Numbered from the stretch's first letter, positions 8,347-18,676 are shown. The stretch is 64,000 nt of DNA from Arthrobacter sp. U41 (GCF_007679325.1 NZ_VEGI01000001.1:1426001-1490000), one strand, 5' to 3'. The notes: generated from the letters alone by a model not told the origin. A program made the numbers and translations.

Positions 8347-9204
8347 ATGAGTATCCCGCCAGTCCCGCCGTCGAACCCGGACGCCCCCGAGCCCGGCGAC
8401 CAGCAGGCGCCCCGCTACGGCCAGAACCAGCCGCAGGACCAGCCACAGTCAGGCCAGCAGCCGCCGTCCGCCCCGCAGTACGGACAGACTCCGCCCTCCG
8501 CACCCCAGTATGGTCAGGCGCCGTCCGCGCCGCAGTACGGGCAGAACGCACCCCAGTACGGGCAGAATGCACAGCAGCCTCCCCAGTACGGCCAGAACCA
8601 GCCGCCGTACAACCAGCCCCAGTACAACCAGCCTCAGTACAACCAGCCGCAGGCCGGTCAACAAGGGTATGGACAGCCCGGGTACGGACAGCCTCAGTAT
8701 GGCAAGTCCCCCTATGCCCAGTACCCCTCCGAGCAGTCGCAGGGCACGTCCGGAATGCCCAAACTCGTCAACACGGCGTTCTGGCTTATTGTCGCGTCCG
8801 GCGTTGTATGGATCCTCTCCCTGTTGATGGCGCTCGGCACCTTGGACTCCCCCGATATGCGGAACATGTTCGAGGAGCAGATGTCCGCGAGCGGCGCGGA
8901 CGTCAGCTTTGAGGACATCCGCGGCGTCCTCGTCGGCAGCATCCTCGTGTTCGCCCTGATCAGCGCAGGGCTCTACGCCCTGGTTGCACTGAACGTGCGC
9001 AAAGGCAAAAACTGGGCACGGATCCTCGGCACTGTCTTCGCTGCCCTGTCGCTCTTCAGCATTTTCCCGCTGAGCCTCGGCACCTTGGCAGTTCTGCTCG
9101 GCATCGCAGGCATCGTGATGCTGTACCTGCCGGCAGCGTCGCCGTACTTCAGCAAGCAGCAGCCGTTCGCCAACCCGTACGGGCAGCCGGGCGGCCCGTA
9201 CTAA
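8347..9204 (+). CDS. Membrane protein with PQYGQ-repeat N-terminus, unknown function
   Basis: 285 aa. Residues 1-135 consist of degenerate repeats of PQYGQ, NQPQY and PGYGQ. Four hydrophobic segments follow (from 'AFWLIVASGVVWILSLLMAL'), with a charged loop 'NVRKGKNWARILGTVFAAL' matching the 'GREWARFALTI' loop of the preceding gene. It ends in 'LYLPAASPYFSKQQPF'. AAAGGA (8335-8340) sits 6 nt before the ATG at 8347. The Tyr-rich tail could mediate self-association or contact with the envelope (speculative). Confidence 0.78.
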   Translation: MSIPPVPPSNPDAPEPGDQQAPRYGQNQPQDQPQSGQQPPSAPQYGQTPPSAPQYGQAPSAPQYGQNAPQYGQNAQQPPQYGQNQPPYNQPQYNQPQYNQPQAGQQGYGQPGYGQPQYGKSPYAQYPSEQSQGTSGMPKLVNTAFWLIVASGVVWILSLLMALGTLDSPDMRNMFEEQMSASGADVSFEDIRGVLVGSILVFALISAGLYALVALNVRKGKNWARILGTVFAALSLFSIFPLSLGTLAVLLGIAGIVMLYLPAASPYFSKQQPFANPYGQPGGPY

Positions 9205-9316
9205 GCAGCCGGACCAGCCATTCAAACTAAGCATTCAGACTAAGCAGCGAAGCTAAGCCGCCGTAGCCGGCGGGCTGGCATACCGAGGGCGCGGGAGCCG
9301 GACGGGCTGACTGAAA

Positions 9317-10024
9317 TTAGTCAGCATCCTCCGGCACCTGCGCCCTTTGCGCGTGGTAGGCGAGAATCTGGAGCTCGGTGGCCATATCCACCTTGCGCAG
9401 GTTCACGCCGGGCGGCACCTGCAGCATCACCGGGGCAAAACTGAGAATGCTGCGCACGCCGGCGGCAACCACACGGTCGCAGACGTCCTGCGCCACGGCG
9501 GCCGGCAGGGCCAGCACCACCATGTTGGCGCCGGTCCGCTGCAGTACCGGCTCCAGATCCGCGGCGTCGCTGACCCGCAGCCAGCCCACCTCGCTGCCCA
9601 CCACCAATTGGTCGGCGTCGAAGATCGCGACAATATCGAATCCCCGGGACTCGAACCCGCCATACCGGGCCAGGGCCTTGCCGAGGTTGCCGGCACCGAC
9701 GATCGCGACCTTCCAGTCGTGCGTCAGGCCCAGCGCCGCGGCAATGTGCCGGTTGAGGTACTGCACTTCGTAGCCGACGCCGCGGGTCCCGTAGGAGCCG
9801 ACATAGGAAAGGTCCTTGCGAAGCGTGGAGGAGCTGACGCCTGAGGCCTCGGCCAGGGATTCGGAGGACACCCTGTCCACGCCTTCAGAAAGCAGGGTGG
9901 TGAGGGCGCGCAGATAGATGGTCAGCCGGGCCACGGCCGCGGGCGGAATCTGCTTGGAGGCAGTCCCTGCTCCCCCGGGCAGCGCCTCAGGGGATGAATC
10001 GAGCGAAGTCACTATCTGCTCCAT
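9317..10024 (-). CDS. rex: Redox-sensing transcriptional repressor Rex
   Basis: 235 aa. The N-terminal winged helix (about 25-100) carries 'EASGVSSSTLRKDLSYVGSY'; the Rossmann domain follows with 'IVGAGNLGKALARYGGF' and the acidic end of strand two in 'IVAIFDADQ'. Rex senses the NADH/NAD+ ratio and represses respiratory and fermentation genes when NADH is low. No perfect TTGTGAA-type Rex site was found upstream of this gene. The Rex, glutaredoxin and phosphatase neighbourhood is typical of actinobacteria. Confidence 0.95.
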   Translation of the reverse strand: MEQIVTSLDSSPEALPGGAGTASKQIPPAAVARLTIYLRALTTLLSEGVDRVSSESLAEASGVSSSTLRKDLSYVGSYGTRGVGYEVQYLNRHIAAALGLTHDWKVAIVGAGNLGKALARYGGFESRGFDIVAIFDADQLVVGSEVGWLRVSDAADLEPVLQRTGANMVVLALPAAVAQDVCDRVVAAGVRSILSFAPVMLQVPPGVNLRKVDMATELQILAYHAQRAQVPEDAD

Positions 10025-10102
10025 TGAGTCGCGTTGTGACTTCCACTCTAGAGCCCCCGCGGTTCGGCGAACAAAGCAGTCGCTCCAACCGCTCCCGGCG
10101 CG

Positions 10103-10363
10103 TCAGGCCTGCCGGCCCAGCACCCGCCGCAGCGTCCGTTCCAGCCGGACTTCGTCGATCTTCCAGAAATCCCGCTGGACACCGTCCACCAGCACCACCG
10201 GAATTTCCTCCGCAAAGCGCTCCCGCAGTTCGGCGTCGTCATCCACCGGCTGCTCCCGCCAGCCGATCCCGAGGCTCTTTGTCACGCGGTCGACGGCGGC
10301 CCGCGCCGCCGAGCATAGGTGGCAGTCGGCTTTGGTGATGAGGACGACGTCGGGATTCGGCAT
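10103..10363 (-). CDS. Glutaredoxin-like small thioredoxin-fold protein
   Basis: 86 aa. The dithiol motif CHLC lies at residues 14-17 ('ITKADCHLCSAARAAVDR'), and the conserved cis-Pro segment is 'EEIPVVLVDGVQRDFWKID'. This matches the short DUF836/glutaredoxin-like family. Its redox partner is unknown. TACCGT at 10370-10375, 6 nt before the ATG, suggests a leaderless transcript. The upstream neighbour is transcribed divergently. Confidence 0.9.
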   Translation of the reverse strand: MPNPDVVLITKADCHLCSAARAAVDRVTKSLGIGWREQPVDDDAELRERFAEEIPVVLVDGVQRDFWKIDEVRLERTLRRVLGRQA

Positions 10364-10485
10364 GGCTCCACGGTAGCCCGGCGGCGCGGCCCGCGTCGAC
10401 GCGGTCCCAACACATCCGGCACATCAGGCACCGCCGTCGCGGCAGGGCGGCGGGAACGAGCCCCGGCGTTGACTAGACTCGTGGC

Positions 10486-11304
10486 ATGCCCGAAGAGAAG
10501 TACGCCGCTGTGGTCACCGAGCCTGTTGCAGCGCCGCAGCACGGCGAAGCCGCGTTCTTCGACGTCGACAACACCCTGATGCGGGGCGCCAGCCTGTTCC
10601 ATGTGGCCCGCAAGATGCACCAGCGCGGGGCGTTCACCATTCCGCAGGCGGCCGGTTTCGCCTGGAAGCAGCTGATGTTCGTGCTGCGCGGGGAAAATAT
10701 GGATGACGTCCATGCGGTCCGCGACACCGCCCTGGGCCTGGCCTCCGGATTCACCGTTGAGGACATCGAGGCGCTCGGCGAAGAAGTCTACGACGAAATG
10801 ATTGAATCGCGGATCTGGCCGGGGGCCAAGGCCCTGGCCGAACAGCACCTCCGGGTGGGCCGCAAAGTCTGGCTTGTGACAGCCACGCCGATCGAGGTGG
10901 CCACGGTGATTTCCACCCGGCTGGGCCTCACGGGCGCCCTCGGCACGGTGGGCGAAATCCTGGACGGCTCCTACACCGGCCGGCTGGTCGGCGAGATCCT
11001 GCACGGCCCGGCCAAGGCGGTGGCCGTCAGCGCGATGGCCAAGGCCGAGGGCCTGGACCTGACCCGGTGCTGGGCCTACAGCGATTCGCACAACGACATT
11101 CCGCTGCTGAGCATGGTGGGGCATCCCGTGGCCATCAACCCCGATTCCCGGCTCCGCCGCCATGCCCGCGAACACAACTGGCCGGTCTACGATTTCCGCT
11201 CCGGACGGCGCGCGGCCACCCTGGGGCTCAAGGCCGCCACTGTTGGAGGAGCCATCTACGGCCTCTGGCGGGGGTTCTCCCGCTTCCGCGGCCCCACGGT
11301 CTGA
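10486..11304 (+). CDS. HAD-IB family hydrolase (phosphoserine phosphatase-like)
   Basis: 272 aa. Motif I is 'FFDVDNTLMRG' with the nucleophile Asp26 and Asp28. Motif II is the Thr in 'VTATPIEVA', and motif III/IV is 'YSDSHNDIPLLSMVG'. The N-terminus and the all-helical cap fit the HAD-IB group, which includes SerB1-type proteins; real activity on phosphoserine is unproven. TAGACT (10474-10479), 6 nt before the ATG, indicates a leaderless start. The C-terminal 40 residues include a hydrophobic segment. Confidence 0.9.
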   Translation: MPEEKYAAVVTEPVAAPQHGEAAFFDVDNTLMRGASLFHVARKMHQRGAFTIPQAAGFAWKQLMFVLRGENMDDVHAVRDTALGLASGFTVEDIEALGEEVYDEMIESRIWPGAKALAEQHLRVGRKVWLVTATPIEVATVISTRLGLTGALGTVGEILDGSYTGRLVGEILHGPAKAVAVSAMAKAEGLDLTRCWAYSDSHNDIPLLSMVGHPVAINPDSRLRRHAREHNWPVYDFRSGRRAATLGLKAATVGGAIYGLWRGFSRFRGPTV

Positions 11305-11350
11305 CCCGAACCGCGTCTTTCCGCTACGCTTCCTGCCTCACGCTGCTTTT

Positions 11351-11553
11351 TCGGATGGGCGCTACGCGGATCCGCGTAGCGCCCATCCGAACCCGCGTCG
11401 CCCAGCCGAACCCGCGTCGCGCAGCCAGACGCGTAGCGCCCGCCCGAACCCGCATCGCGCAGCCAAACGCGTAGCGCCCGTCCGAACCCGCATCGCGCAG
11501 CCAAACGCGTAGCGCCCGTCCGAACCCGCGTCGCCCGCCCGAACCCGCATCGA
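11351..11553. repeat. 40-bp perfect palindrome followed by 38-bp tandem repeats
   Basis: Positions 11351-11390 form a perfect 40-bp palindrome centred on GGATCC. Its right arm leads into direct repeats: GCGTAGCGCCC starts at 11374, 11431, 11469 and 11507. The last spacings are 38 bp; the first is 57 bp (38 + 19). Each 38-bp unit is two related 19-bp halves, of types GCGTAGCGCCCGTCCGAAC and CCGCATCGCGCAGCCAAAC. There are no unique spacers, so it is not CRISPR. It fills the 320 nt between the HAD gene and bS22. Confidence 0.85.
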
Positions 11554-11575
11554 CCAGGTGCGGCGCCCCAAAGAA

Positions 11576-11606
11576 AATGCCCGCTGCCATAAAGGCAACG
11601 GGCATT
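11576..11606 (-). terminator. Hairpin terminator after the bS22 gene
   Basis: AATGCCCG pairs with CGGGCATT, and inner TGCC pairs with GGCA, with a small loop. It lies 20 nt beyond the bS22 stop on the minus strand, and TTTCTTT follows in that direction. It may also end transcription from the HAD gene. Confidence 0.75.
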
Positions 11607-11625
11607 CACATGAGGTGAAGTATCT

Positions 11626-11724
11626 CTACTTCTTATTGCGACGCTGGTGGCGCGTCTTGCGAAGCAGCTTGCGGTGCTTCTTCTTGGCCATACGCTTGCG
11701 ACGCTTCTTAATAACTGAACCCAC
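11626..11724 (-). CDS. Small ribosomal subunit protein bS22 (AURKAIP1/COX24-like, 32 aa)
   Basis: 32 aa. The frame reads MGSVIKKRRKRM, then 'AKKKHRKLLRKTRHQRRNKK'. This very basic peptide matches the actinobacterial bS22 family seen in mycobacterial 30S subunits. It starts with GTG at 11724 after a good SD (AAGGA, 7 nt upstream). The adjacent upstream gene is BldC-like, the same pairing as recalled for Rv0500A/Rv0500B, which strongly supports the call. It is shorter than most gene finders report. Confidence 0.92.
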   Translation of the reverse strand: MGSVIKKRRKRMAKKKHRKLLRKTRHQRRNKK

Positions 11725-11925
11725 GAAAGTTCCTTACCGGCTAGATGCAGTACCTGCCTGTTGGAAAGGGTCCGCGGTCTAAGCAGCAGACTGTACAACT
11801 GACAGGTTCTTACAATGACGTAAAACGTTCCTTAACAGGGTACCGCCTATCGGGGGCACACCACGACCGCGGACACCTCCGGTCGCCCTGCAGGCCCTAT
11901 TCGGACCGCAGAAGTCGAGGAAGAG

Positions 11926-12138
11926 TCAGGCCGTTTCCGTGTGCCCGTCGACGACAGCGCCCTTAAGATACTGGTCGACGGCGGCTTCCGGCACGCGGTA
12001 GGAGCGCCCGAAACGGACTGCCGGCATCTCGCCGGAATGAACAAGCCGGTACACGGTCATTTTGGACACGCGCATCACATCCGCGACTTCGGCCACGGTC
12101 AAGAAGCGTGCGTTGGAGAAGTTAGCCTCCGAAGACAT
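11926..12138 (-). CDS. bldC: BldC-like MerR-type helix-turn-helix DNA-binding protein
   Basis: 70 aa, one winged-helix domain: 'FLTVAEVADVMRVSKMTVYRL' spans the HTH and 'GEMPAVRFGRSYRVPEAAVDQYL' the wing. BldC proteins lack an effector domain and bind DNA cooperatively as head-to-tail repeats; in Streptomyces they control development. Here the role is probably general gene regulation. The SD AAAGGAATAGGG precedes the ATG. The preceding 234 nt (12139-12372) hold no recognisable gene. Confidence 0.88.
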   Translation of the reverse strand: MSSEANFSNARFLTVAEVADVMRVSKMTVYRLVHSGEMPAVRFGRSYRVPEAAVDQYLKGAVVDGHTETA

Positions 12139-12372
12139 TTCCCTATTCCTTTACTCAAGCGAACGGCAGCCCCATCTGAGTGACATGGCGGTGTGCCGAT
12201 GCTGAGTCATCAAACAACCATGTACTAGATACTGTAGGGGCTGATGGTGCCCCTGTGAAAGACTTCCGCAGGAATCAGCACACTCTTCCCGCAGGATCGG
12301 CGCATCTTCGCAGGGCTGTCGAGGGTCAGATTCGGTCTGATGCAGCCGTTCAAGCCGCCCCCGTCCGCAGCC

Positions 12373-13485
12373 TCAGGCCCGCGTCCGGCGGATGCGCGCG
12401 GACGCGGCAAGCTGCGTCAGGACCGACGCCGTGACGTCCCAGTCCATGCAGGCGTCAGTCACGCTCTGGCCGTAGACCAGCGCGTCCGTTCCGGCGGCGT
12501 GCTCGTCGACGTCGAGGTTCTGGGCCCCACCCATGAGGAAGCTCTCCAGCATGACACCGGCAATGGCGACTGCCGAGTCACCTCCGCGCTCCAGCTGTGA
12601 GCCGATTTCGAGGGCGACTTCCGCCTGCCGGTGGTGGTTCTTGCCGCTGTTGGCGTGGCTCGCGTCAACGATCAGGCGCGGGTTGAGCTGCTTGGCCGCT
12701 AGCTTGGCGGTGGTGGCCTCAACATCGGCGGCGGAGTAGTTGGGCCCCTTTCGCCCGCCGCGGAGGATGATGTGCGCGTCCGGGTTCCCGGCAGTGGAGA
12801 CCAGCGCCGCCCGGCCGTCGCCGTCGATTCCAAGGAACGCCTGCGCGGCCCCGGCGGCGCTGCACGCGTCGAGCGCGACCTGGAGGTCGCCGTCGGTCCC
12901 GTTCTTGAAGCCGATCGGCATGGACAGCCCGGACGCCAGCTGGCGGTGGATCTGGCTTTCGGTGGTGCGGGCGCCGATCGCGCCCCAGGAGACCAGGTCA
13001 GCCATGTACTGCGGGCTGATGGGTTCCAGGAACTCGGTCCCCGCCGGCAGGCCGAGCGCCGTGACCTGCTGCAGGAAGCGGCGCGCTGCGCGCAGGCCGG
13101 CGGCAATGTCGTGGCTGCCGTCGAGCCGGGGATCGTTGATGAGGCCCTTCCAGCCGACGGTCGTGCGGGGCTTCTCGAAGTATGCCCGCATCACGATCAG
13201 CAGGTCTTCCTTGTGCTGCTCGGCCTGGCTGACCAGCCGGCGGGCGTATTCCAGGCCGGCTTTGGGATCGTGGATGGAGCAGGGCCCCACAATAACGAGC
13301 AGGCGGTCATCCACCCCGTCCATGATGGCGCGCACCTCGTCCCGGCCCCGGGCGACGACGTCGGCCAGGCGGGCGTCCAGCGGAAGCTCCGCAACGACGT
13401 CCTGCGGGGTCGGCAGCGGCGTGAACTCGCTGACGCGCAGGTTCGAGGTGGACTGCTGGGATTCGGGGGCTGCTTCGATACTCAT
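12373..13485 (-). CDS. Class I 3-deoxy-7-phosphoheptulonate (DAHP) synthase
   Basis: 370 aa. It catalyses condensation of phosphoenolpyruvate and erythrose 4-phosphate, the first step of aromatic amino acid synthesis. Class I (AroG/AroF/AroH type) motifs: 'LLVIVGPCSIHDPKAGLEYA' near residue 65, 'YFEKPRTTVGWKGLINDP' near 105, 'IGFKNGTDGD' near 200 and 'IVDASHANSGKNH' near 275. I cannot tell which amino acid inhibits it. The long upstream region carries a leader peptide and alternative RNA stems, so expression is probably controlled by attenuation. Confidence 0.95.
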   Translation of the reverse strand: MSIEAAPESQQSTSNLRVSEFTPLPTPQDVVAELPLDARLADVVARGRDEVRAIMDGVDDRLLVIVGPCSIHDPKAGLEYARRLVSQAEQHKEDLLIVMRAYFEKPRTTVGWKGLINDPRLDGSHDIAAGLRAARRFLQQVTALGLPAGTEFLEPISPQYMADLVSWGAIGARTTESQIHRQLASGLSMPIGFKNGTDGDLQVALDACSAAGAAQAFLGIDGDGRAALVSTAGNPDAHIILRGGRKGPNYSAADVEATTAKLAAKQLNPRLIVDASHANSGKNHHRQAEVALEIGSQLERGGDSAVAIAGVMLESFLMGGAQNLDVDEHAAGTDALVYGQSVTDACMDWDVTASVLTQLAASARIRRTRA

Positions 13486-13514
13486 GTGCGGGGGTCCTGT
13501 TCCGGGGGTGCGGA

Positions 13515-13633
13515 GCGGGCCCAGATCAGAGCCCGCCGGGAAATGGCGAAGGGCAGAGAATGATCTCTGCCCTGTTGGCTCTGAAGGAAGGTTGGATGCG
13601 TGTCAGCTAGACGCGGGCCCCTCCAGAGCCAAC
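13515..13633 (-). promoter_or_regulatory. Putative transcription or translation attenuator of DAHP synthase
   Basis: Minus-strand RNA holds competing segments. Segment 1, GTTGGCTCTG (13633-13624), lies inside the leader peptide. Segment 2, CAGAGCCAAC (13583-13574), pairs perfectly with it. Segment 3, GGCTCTG (13533-13527), can also pair with segment 2. Segment 3 overlaps GCGGGC, which pairs with GCCCGC (13520-13515) near the gene start. Between them is a 9-bp hairpin (13551-13559 with 13564-13572). Stalling on the aromatic codons would cover segment 1, free segment 2 for segment 3 and so open the 3/4 hairpin (inference). Confidence 0.7.
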
Positions 13634-13662
13634 GAAAAATACGCATACCAACGGTTAGTCAT
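13603..13662 (-). CDS. Aromatic leader peptide upstream of DAHP synthase (19 aa)
   Basis: The frame encodes MTNRWYAYFSLALEGPASS and stops at TGA 13605-13603. Four of residues 5-9 are aromatic (W, Y, Y, F), which is the expected sensor for Trp, Tyr and Phe supply. The ATG at 13662 is preceded by TATGGT at 13674-13669 with a 6-nt gap, so translation probably starts on a leaderless RNA. The codons for Leu-Ala-Leu form the first arm of the downstream stem. Attenuation of aromatic pathway genes is known in actinobacteria; this particular peptide was recognised only from sequence. Confidence 0.8.
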   Translation of the reverse strand: MTNRWYAYFSLALEGPASS

Positions 13663-13668
13663 GACTCG

Positions 13669-13698
13669 ACCATAGCCCGGCGGTTGTCGCCACGGCAA
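13669..13698 (-). promoter_or_regulatory. Promoter of the aromatic leader and DAHP synthase
   Basis: TTGCCG (13698-13693) and TATGGT (13674-13669) are separated by 18 nt. The predicted start of transcription coincides with the leader peptide ATG. Confidence 0.6.
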
Positions 13699-13782
13699 AG
13701 TCCGGCCCGTAACATAGCGTCCCTAGCCGTAAGATCAGCCATAAAATCAGCCGTAAGCGCAGCCGTGGGATCCGGCGGCGGA

Positions 13783-14472
13783 TCAGGCCCCGGAACCCAG
13801 CCCGGCTTCCGCGTAGTATCCCTCGATATGCTCCGCCACCAGCTGGGCGGCGCGGCTGCCGTCGTGATCGGTGATGGCAGCCAGGATGCCCCGGTGTTCC
13901 GCCCGGAGCCGTGTGGCAGTGGCGTCCCAGTCCGGGAGGTTTCCTGTGAGGCGCCCGGCGTATTCCTGGATGGCTTCGCGGAGCGAGCCCATCATGGCAC
14001 TGACGACGGCGTTACCCGCGGCGTCCGCGAGGGCCAGGTGGAAGCGGACGTCGAGGGCAAGGAATTCCTCCGTGTCGGCGCAGCCGTCCATTTCCTCCAG
14101 CAGCCGGGCCGCCTCGGCCAACGACGGCGACTCCGGGCGCGCCCGGGACGCGGCCCAGGATTCGAGCAGCACACGCGTCTCCACGACGTCCTTGACGGGC
14201 AGGTGGGAGGTGGCGACGTGCAGCCGGAGCGCCGAGCCCAGAGCCGCGGTGGGATCCGCGATGACGACGGTCCCCGCCTCCGGGCCCGAACCCACCCCGG
14301 CGCGGAGCACCCCCATGGCCTCCAGGACGCGGATGGCCTCGCGGACGGACGTGCGGGAGACCTGGAGCTGTTCGGCGAGCGATCGCTCGGCCGGGAGCCG
14401 CCCGCCAAGGGCCAGTTGGCCGCTGGAAAGCTGGCCCTCGATCCACTGCAGGACAAGCTGGTGCGTACGCAT
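13783..14472 (-). CDS. GntR/FadR-family regulator, probably of lactate oxidation (LldR-like)
   Basis: 229 aa. The winged helix is at residues 1-70 ('GGRLPAERSLAEQLQVSRTS', then 'VREAIRVLEAMGVL'). An FCD effector domain follows, with metal-binding type residues in 'DVRFHLALADAAGNAV' and 'AEHRGILAAI'. It is divergent from an lldD-type gene and shares with it two perfect FadR-type operators, which argues that it is the local repressor and that its effector may be L-lactate (inference). TAATAT (14484-14479), 6 nt before the ATG, indicates a leaderless start. Confidence 0.88.
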   Translation of the reverse strand: MRTHQLVLQWIEGQLSSGQLALGGRLPAERSLAEQLQVSRTSVREAIRVLEAMGVLRAGVGSGPEAGTVVIADPTAALGSALRLHVATSHLPVKDVVETRVLLESWAASRARPESPSLAEAARLLEEMDGCADTEEFLALDVRFHLALADAAGNAVVSAMMGSLREAIQEYAGRLTGNLPDWDATATRLRAEHRGILAAITDHDGSRAAQLVAEHIEGYYAEAGLGSGA

Positions 14473-14478
14473 GCGCTC

Positions 14479-14529
14479 ATATTACTTGATGTGGTTGGAC
14501 CACACGCCTAGACTGTGGTTGGACCACAC
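14479..14529 (+). promoter_or_regulatory. Divergent lldR/lldD promoter region with twin FadR-type operators
   Basis: GTGGTTGGACCACAC occurs exactly twice (14491-14505 and 14515-14529), 24 bp apart. Each contains TGGTTGGACCA, which fits the FadR-subfamily consensus TNGTNNNACNA. For lldD, TTGATG (14486-14491) and TAGACT (14509-14514) are 17 nt apart. Operator 1 therefore fills the spacer and operator 2 covers the start of transcription. The lldR -10 (TAATAT, 14484-14479) is adjacent, so autorepression is likely. Confidence 0.82.
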
Positions 14530-14609
14530 TCCCCGGCGGCTGAGGCTTAGGTTCTTAGTCCGGCGGGGACCCCGACATCCAGGAATACGAGACCTGCCCG
14601 GAGGCAGCA

Positions 14610-17287
<2,678 letters not shown>

Positions 17288-17427
17288 CTAAACTCCAGCG
17301 CCCCTCATCGGGCGCACCACAACAAGCCTTTCCATGGTTGCACCGGGCCGGAGGGGATATCCATTCGGGCACCGCTCATCACGCCGTGTGACAGGAACGG
17401 TGTGATGCGGGCCACAAGCGGGCAGGG

Positions 17428-18003
17428 CTACTTCTTGCGGCCGAACTTCGGCAGGTTAGCCAGGAGGTCGGCGGCTTTGGTGGCTGCCCGGCCGACGGTC
17501 CGGCCGATCTGCTGCGGCATCTTATCCTCGCCGGCCGTCCCCACAGGAAGAACGACGGCGGGACTCAGCGGGCTGCCGGCGGCGCGGCCGGCGAGCGCGG
17601 CGGCAGGTTGCTGGGCCGGAGCAGCGGTGGCGGCTTCGGCCAGGGTGTCCGGGACGGGCTGCAGCCGGAGATCGGGCGTCCGCGACGGTGACGGCGCGGA
17701 CGACGGTCCTTGTGCGGGTGGCTGTGCTGGTGCCGGGGCGGCGCTGGCGACGTCAAACGTTTCCAGCCAGCTGGCGACGCCGGCCAGCGGCTTGGGATTA
17801 AGCGTGTAGTAGCGTTTCTGGCCCTGGGCGCGCATGCTCACCAGGTCCGCTTCGCGGAGAACTTTGAGATGTTTTGAAATGGTGGGCTGGCTGGCCTCGA
17901 GCTCCTGGACCAGTTCCCCCACTGCTTTGTCCCCTTTGCGGAGGGATACCAGAATGTCACGCCGGGTTGCCTCAGCAATGACGGCAAATACGTCGTCTGT
18001 CAC
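17428..18003 (-). CDS. ArsR-type winged-helix regulator with long disordered tail
   Basis: 191 aa. The HTH domain is at residues 1-85: 'FAVIAEATRRDILVSLRKGD', 'ELEASQPTISKHLKVLREAD' and 'RYYTLNPKPLAGVASWL'. No CxC metal site is visible, so it is not an obvious metal sensor. Residues 90-160 are Ala/Pro rich, and the end is a basic helix ('KAADLLANLPKFGRKK'). The tail is unusual for ArsR proteins. GGAGGG ends 1 nt before ATG 18006 and 4 nt before GTG 18003; I prefer the GTG. The target is not apparent from the neighbours. Confidence 0.8.
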   Translation of the reverse strand: MTDDVFAVIAEATRRDILVSLRKGDKAVGELVQELEASQPTISKHLKVLREADLVSMRAQGQKRYYTLNPKPLAGVASWLETFDVASAAPAPAQPPAQGPSSAPSPSRTPDLRLQPVPDTLAEAATAAPAQQPAAALAGRAAGSPLSPAVVLPVGTAGEDKMPQQIGRTVGRAATKAADLLANLPKFGRKK

Positions 18004-18169
18004 CATGCCCTCCACACTAGCGACATATACGCCGGATGGCATCCACTAATTGCGGCCCGCACCGCATGCGCCGGGCATTGCCCCTGCGCCCGGCACGGTG
18101 CTAGAACGGACCCACCGCCGGCCCGGCGGGTGACGCCGCAGCCTGCCGACGCAGAGGAGTGCACGGACC

Positions 18170-18676
18170 ATGGGCGACTTCTTCCGGAAACAGCTGTTCA
18201 ACATCATCGCGGCCGTGTTCCTGGCCCTCTTCGTGATCGTCTGGGGCAACGTGCTGATCCAGGTCTGGGTGTTCGTCCCGGAAGTGCCGGGCACCGCGCC
18301 CAAGCTCAACGGCGCAGTCGTTTGTGCCGCCGGGGCACTGTCCACGTCGCTGAGTTCGCTGACTGCCTCGGCGCTCGGCTTCACCATGGCCGAGGTGCGC
18401 CGGGAGGAGCAGGCCGGCGGGAAGTCCGCCGGCCAGGCCAGCGAAGGGATCTTCGACGCCGGCGGGATCACCACAAAGCTCTCCGGCCGGGTCATCACGG
18501 CGTTGATGGTGTATCTGGTGATCGGGATGCTGGTTCTCGGTGTGTGGCTCGTGAAGGGGACGGCCTCCACCGACTTGATCGGGGCGTTCTCGCTGTCGCT
18601 GCTGGGCTGGATCATTGGCGCGGCGGGGGTTGTGTTCCAGACCGAGAAGCCCAGTTCCCTGCCGGCCGCTGGTTAG
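18170..18676 (+). CDS. Small membrane protein of unknown function
   Basis: 168 aa with about four hydrophobic segments: residues 8-32 ('LFNIIAAVFLALFVIVWGNV'), 45-70, 108-130 and 140-160. A cytoplasmic loop 'EVRREEQAGGKSAGQ' separates the pairs. No family is recognised. The ATG lies just before a hydrophobic start and is preceded by GGAGTGCACGGACC. It stands alone between an ArsR-type gene and acuC. Confidence 0.7.
   Translation: MGDFFRKQLFNIIAAVFLALFVIVWGNVLIQVWVFVPEVPGTAPKLNGAVVCAAGALSTSLSSLTASALGFTMAEVRREEQAGGKSAGQASEGIFDAGGITTKLSGRVITALMVYLVIGMLVLGVWLVKGTASTDLIGAFSLSLLGWIIGAAGVVFQTEKPSSLPAAG

Noticed and set aside
11067..11512. Open frames that run from the HAD gene through the tandem repeats
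   Set aside because: They only translate the DNA repeat (RVAP.RTR.AQPN patterns) and begin inside another gene.
11374..11553. CRISPR array
   Set aside because: The 38-bp units are contiguous, with no unique spacers and no cas genes nearby.
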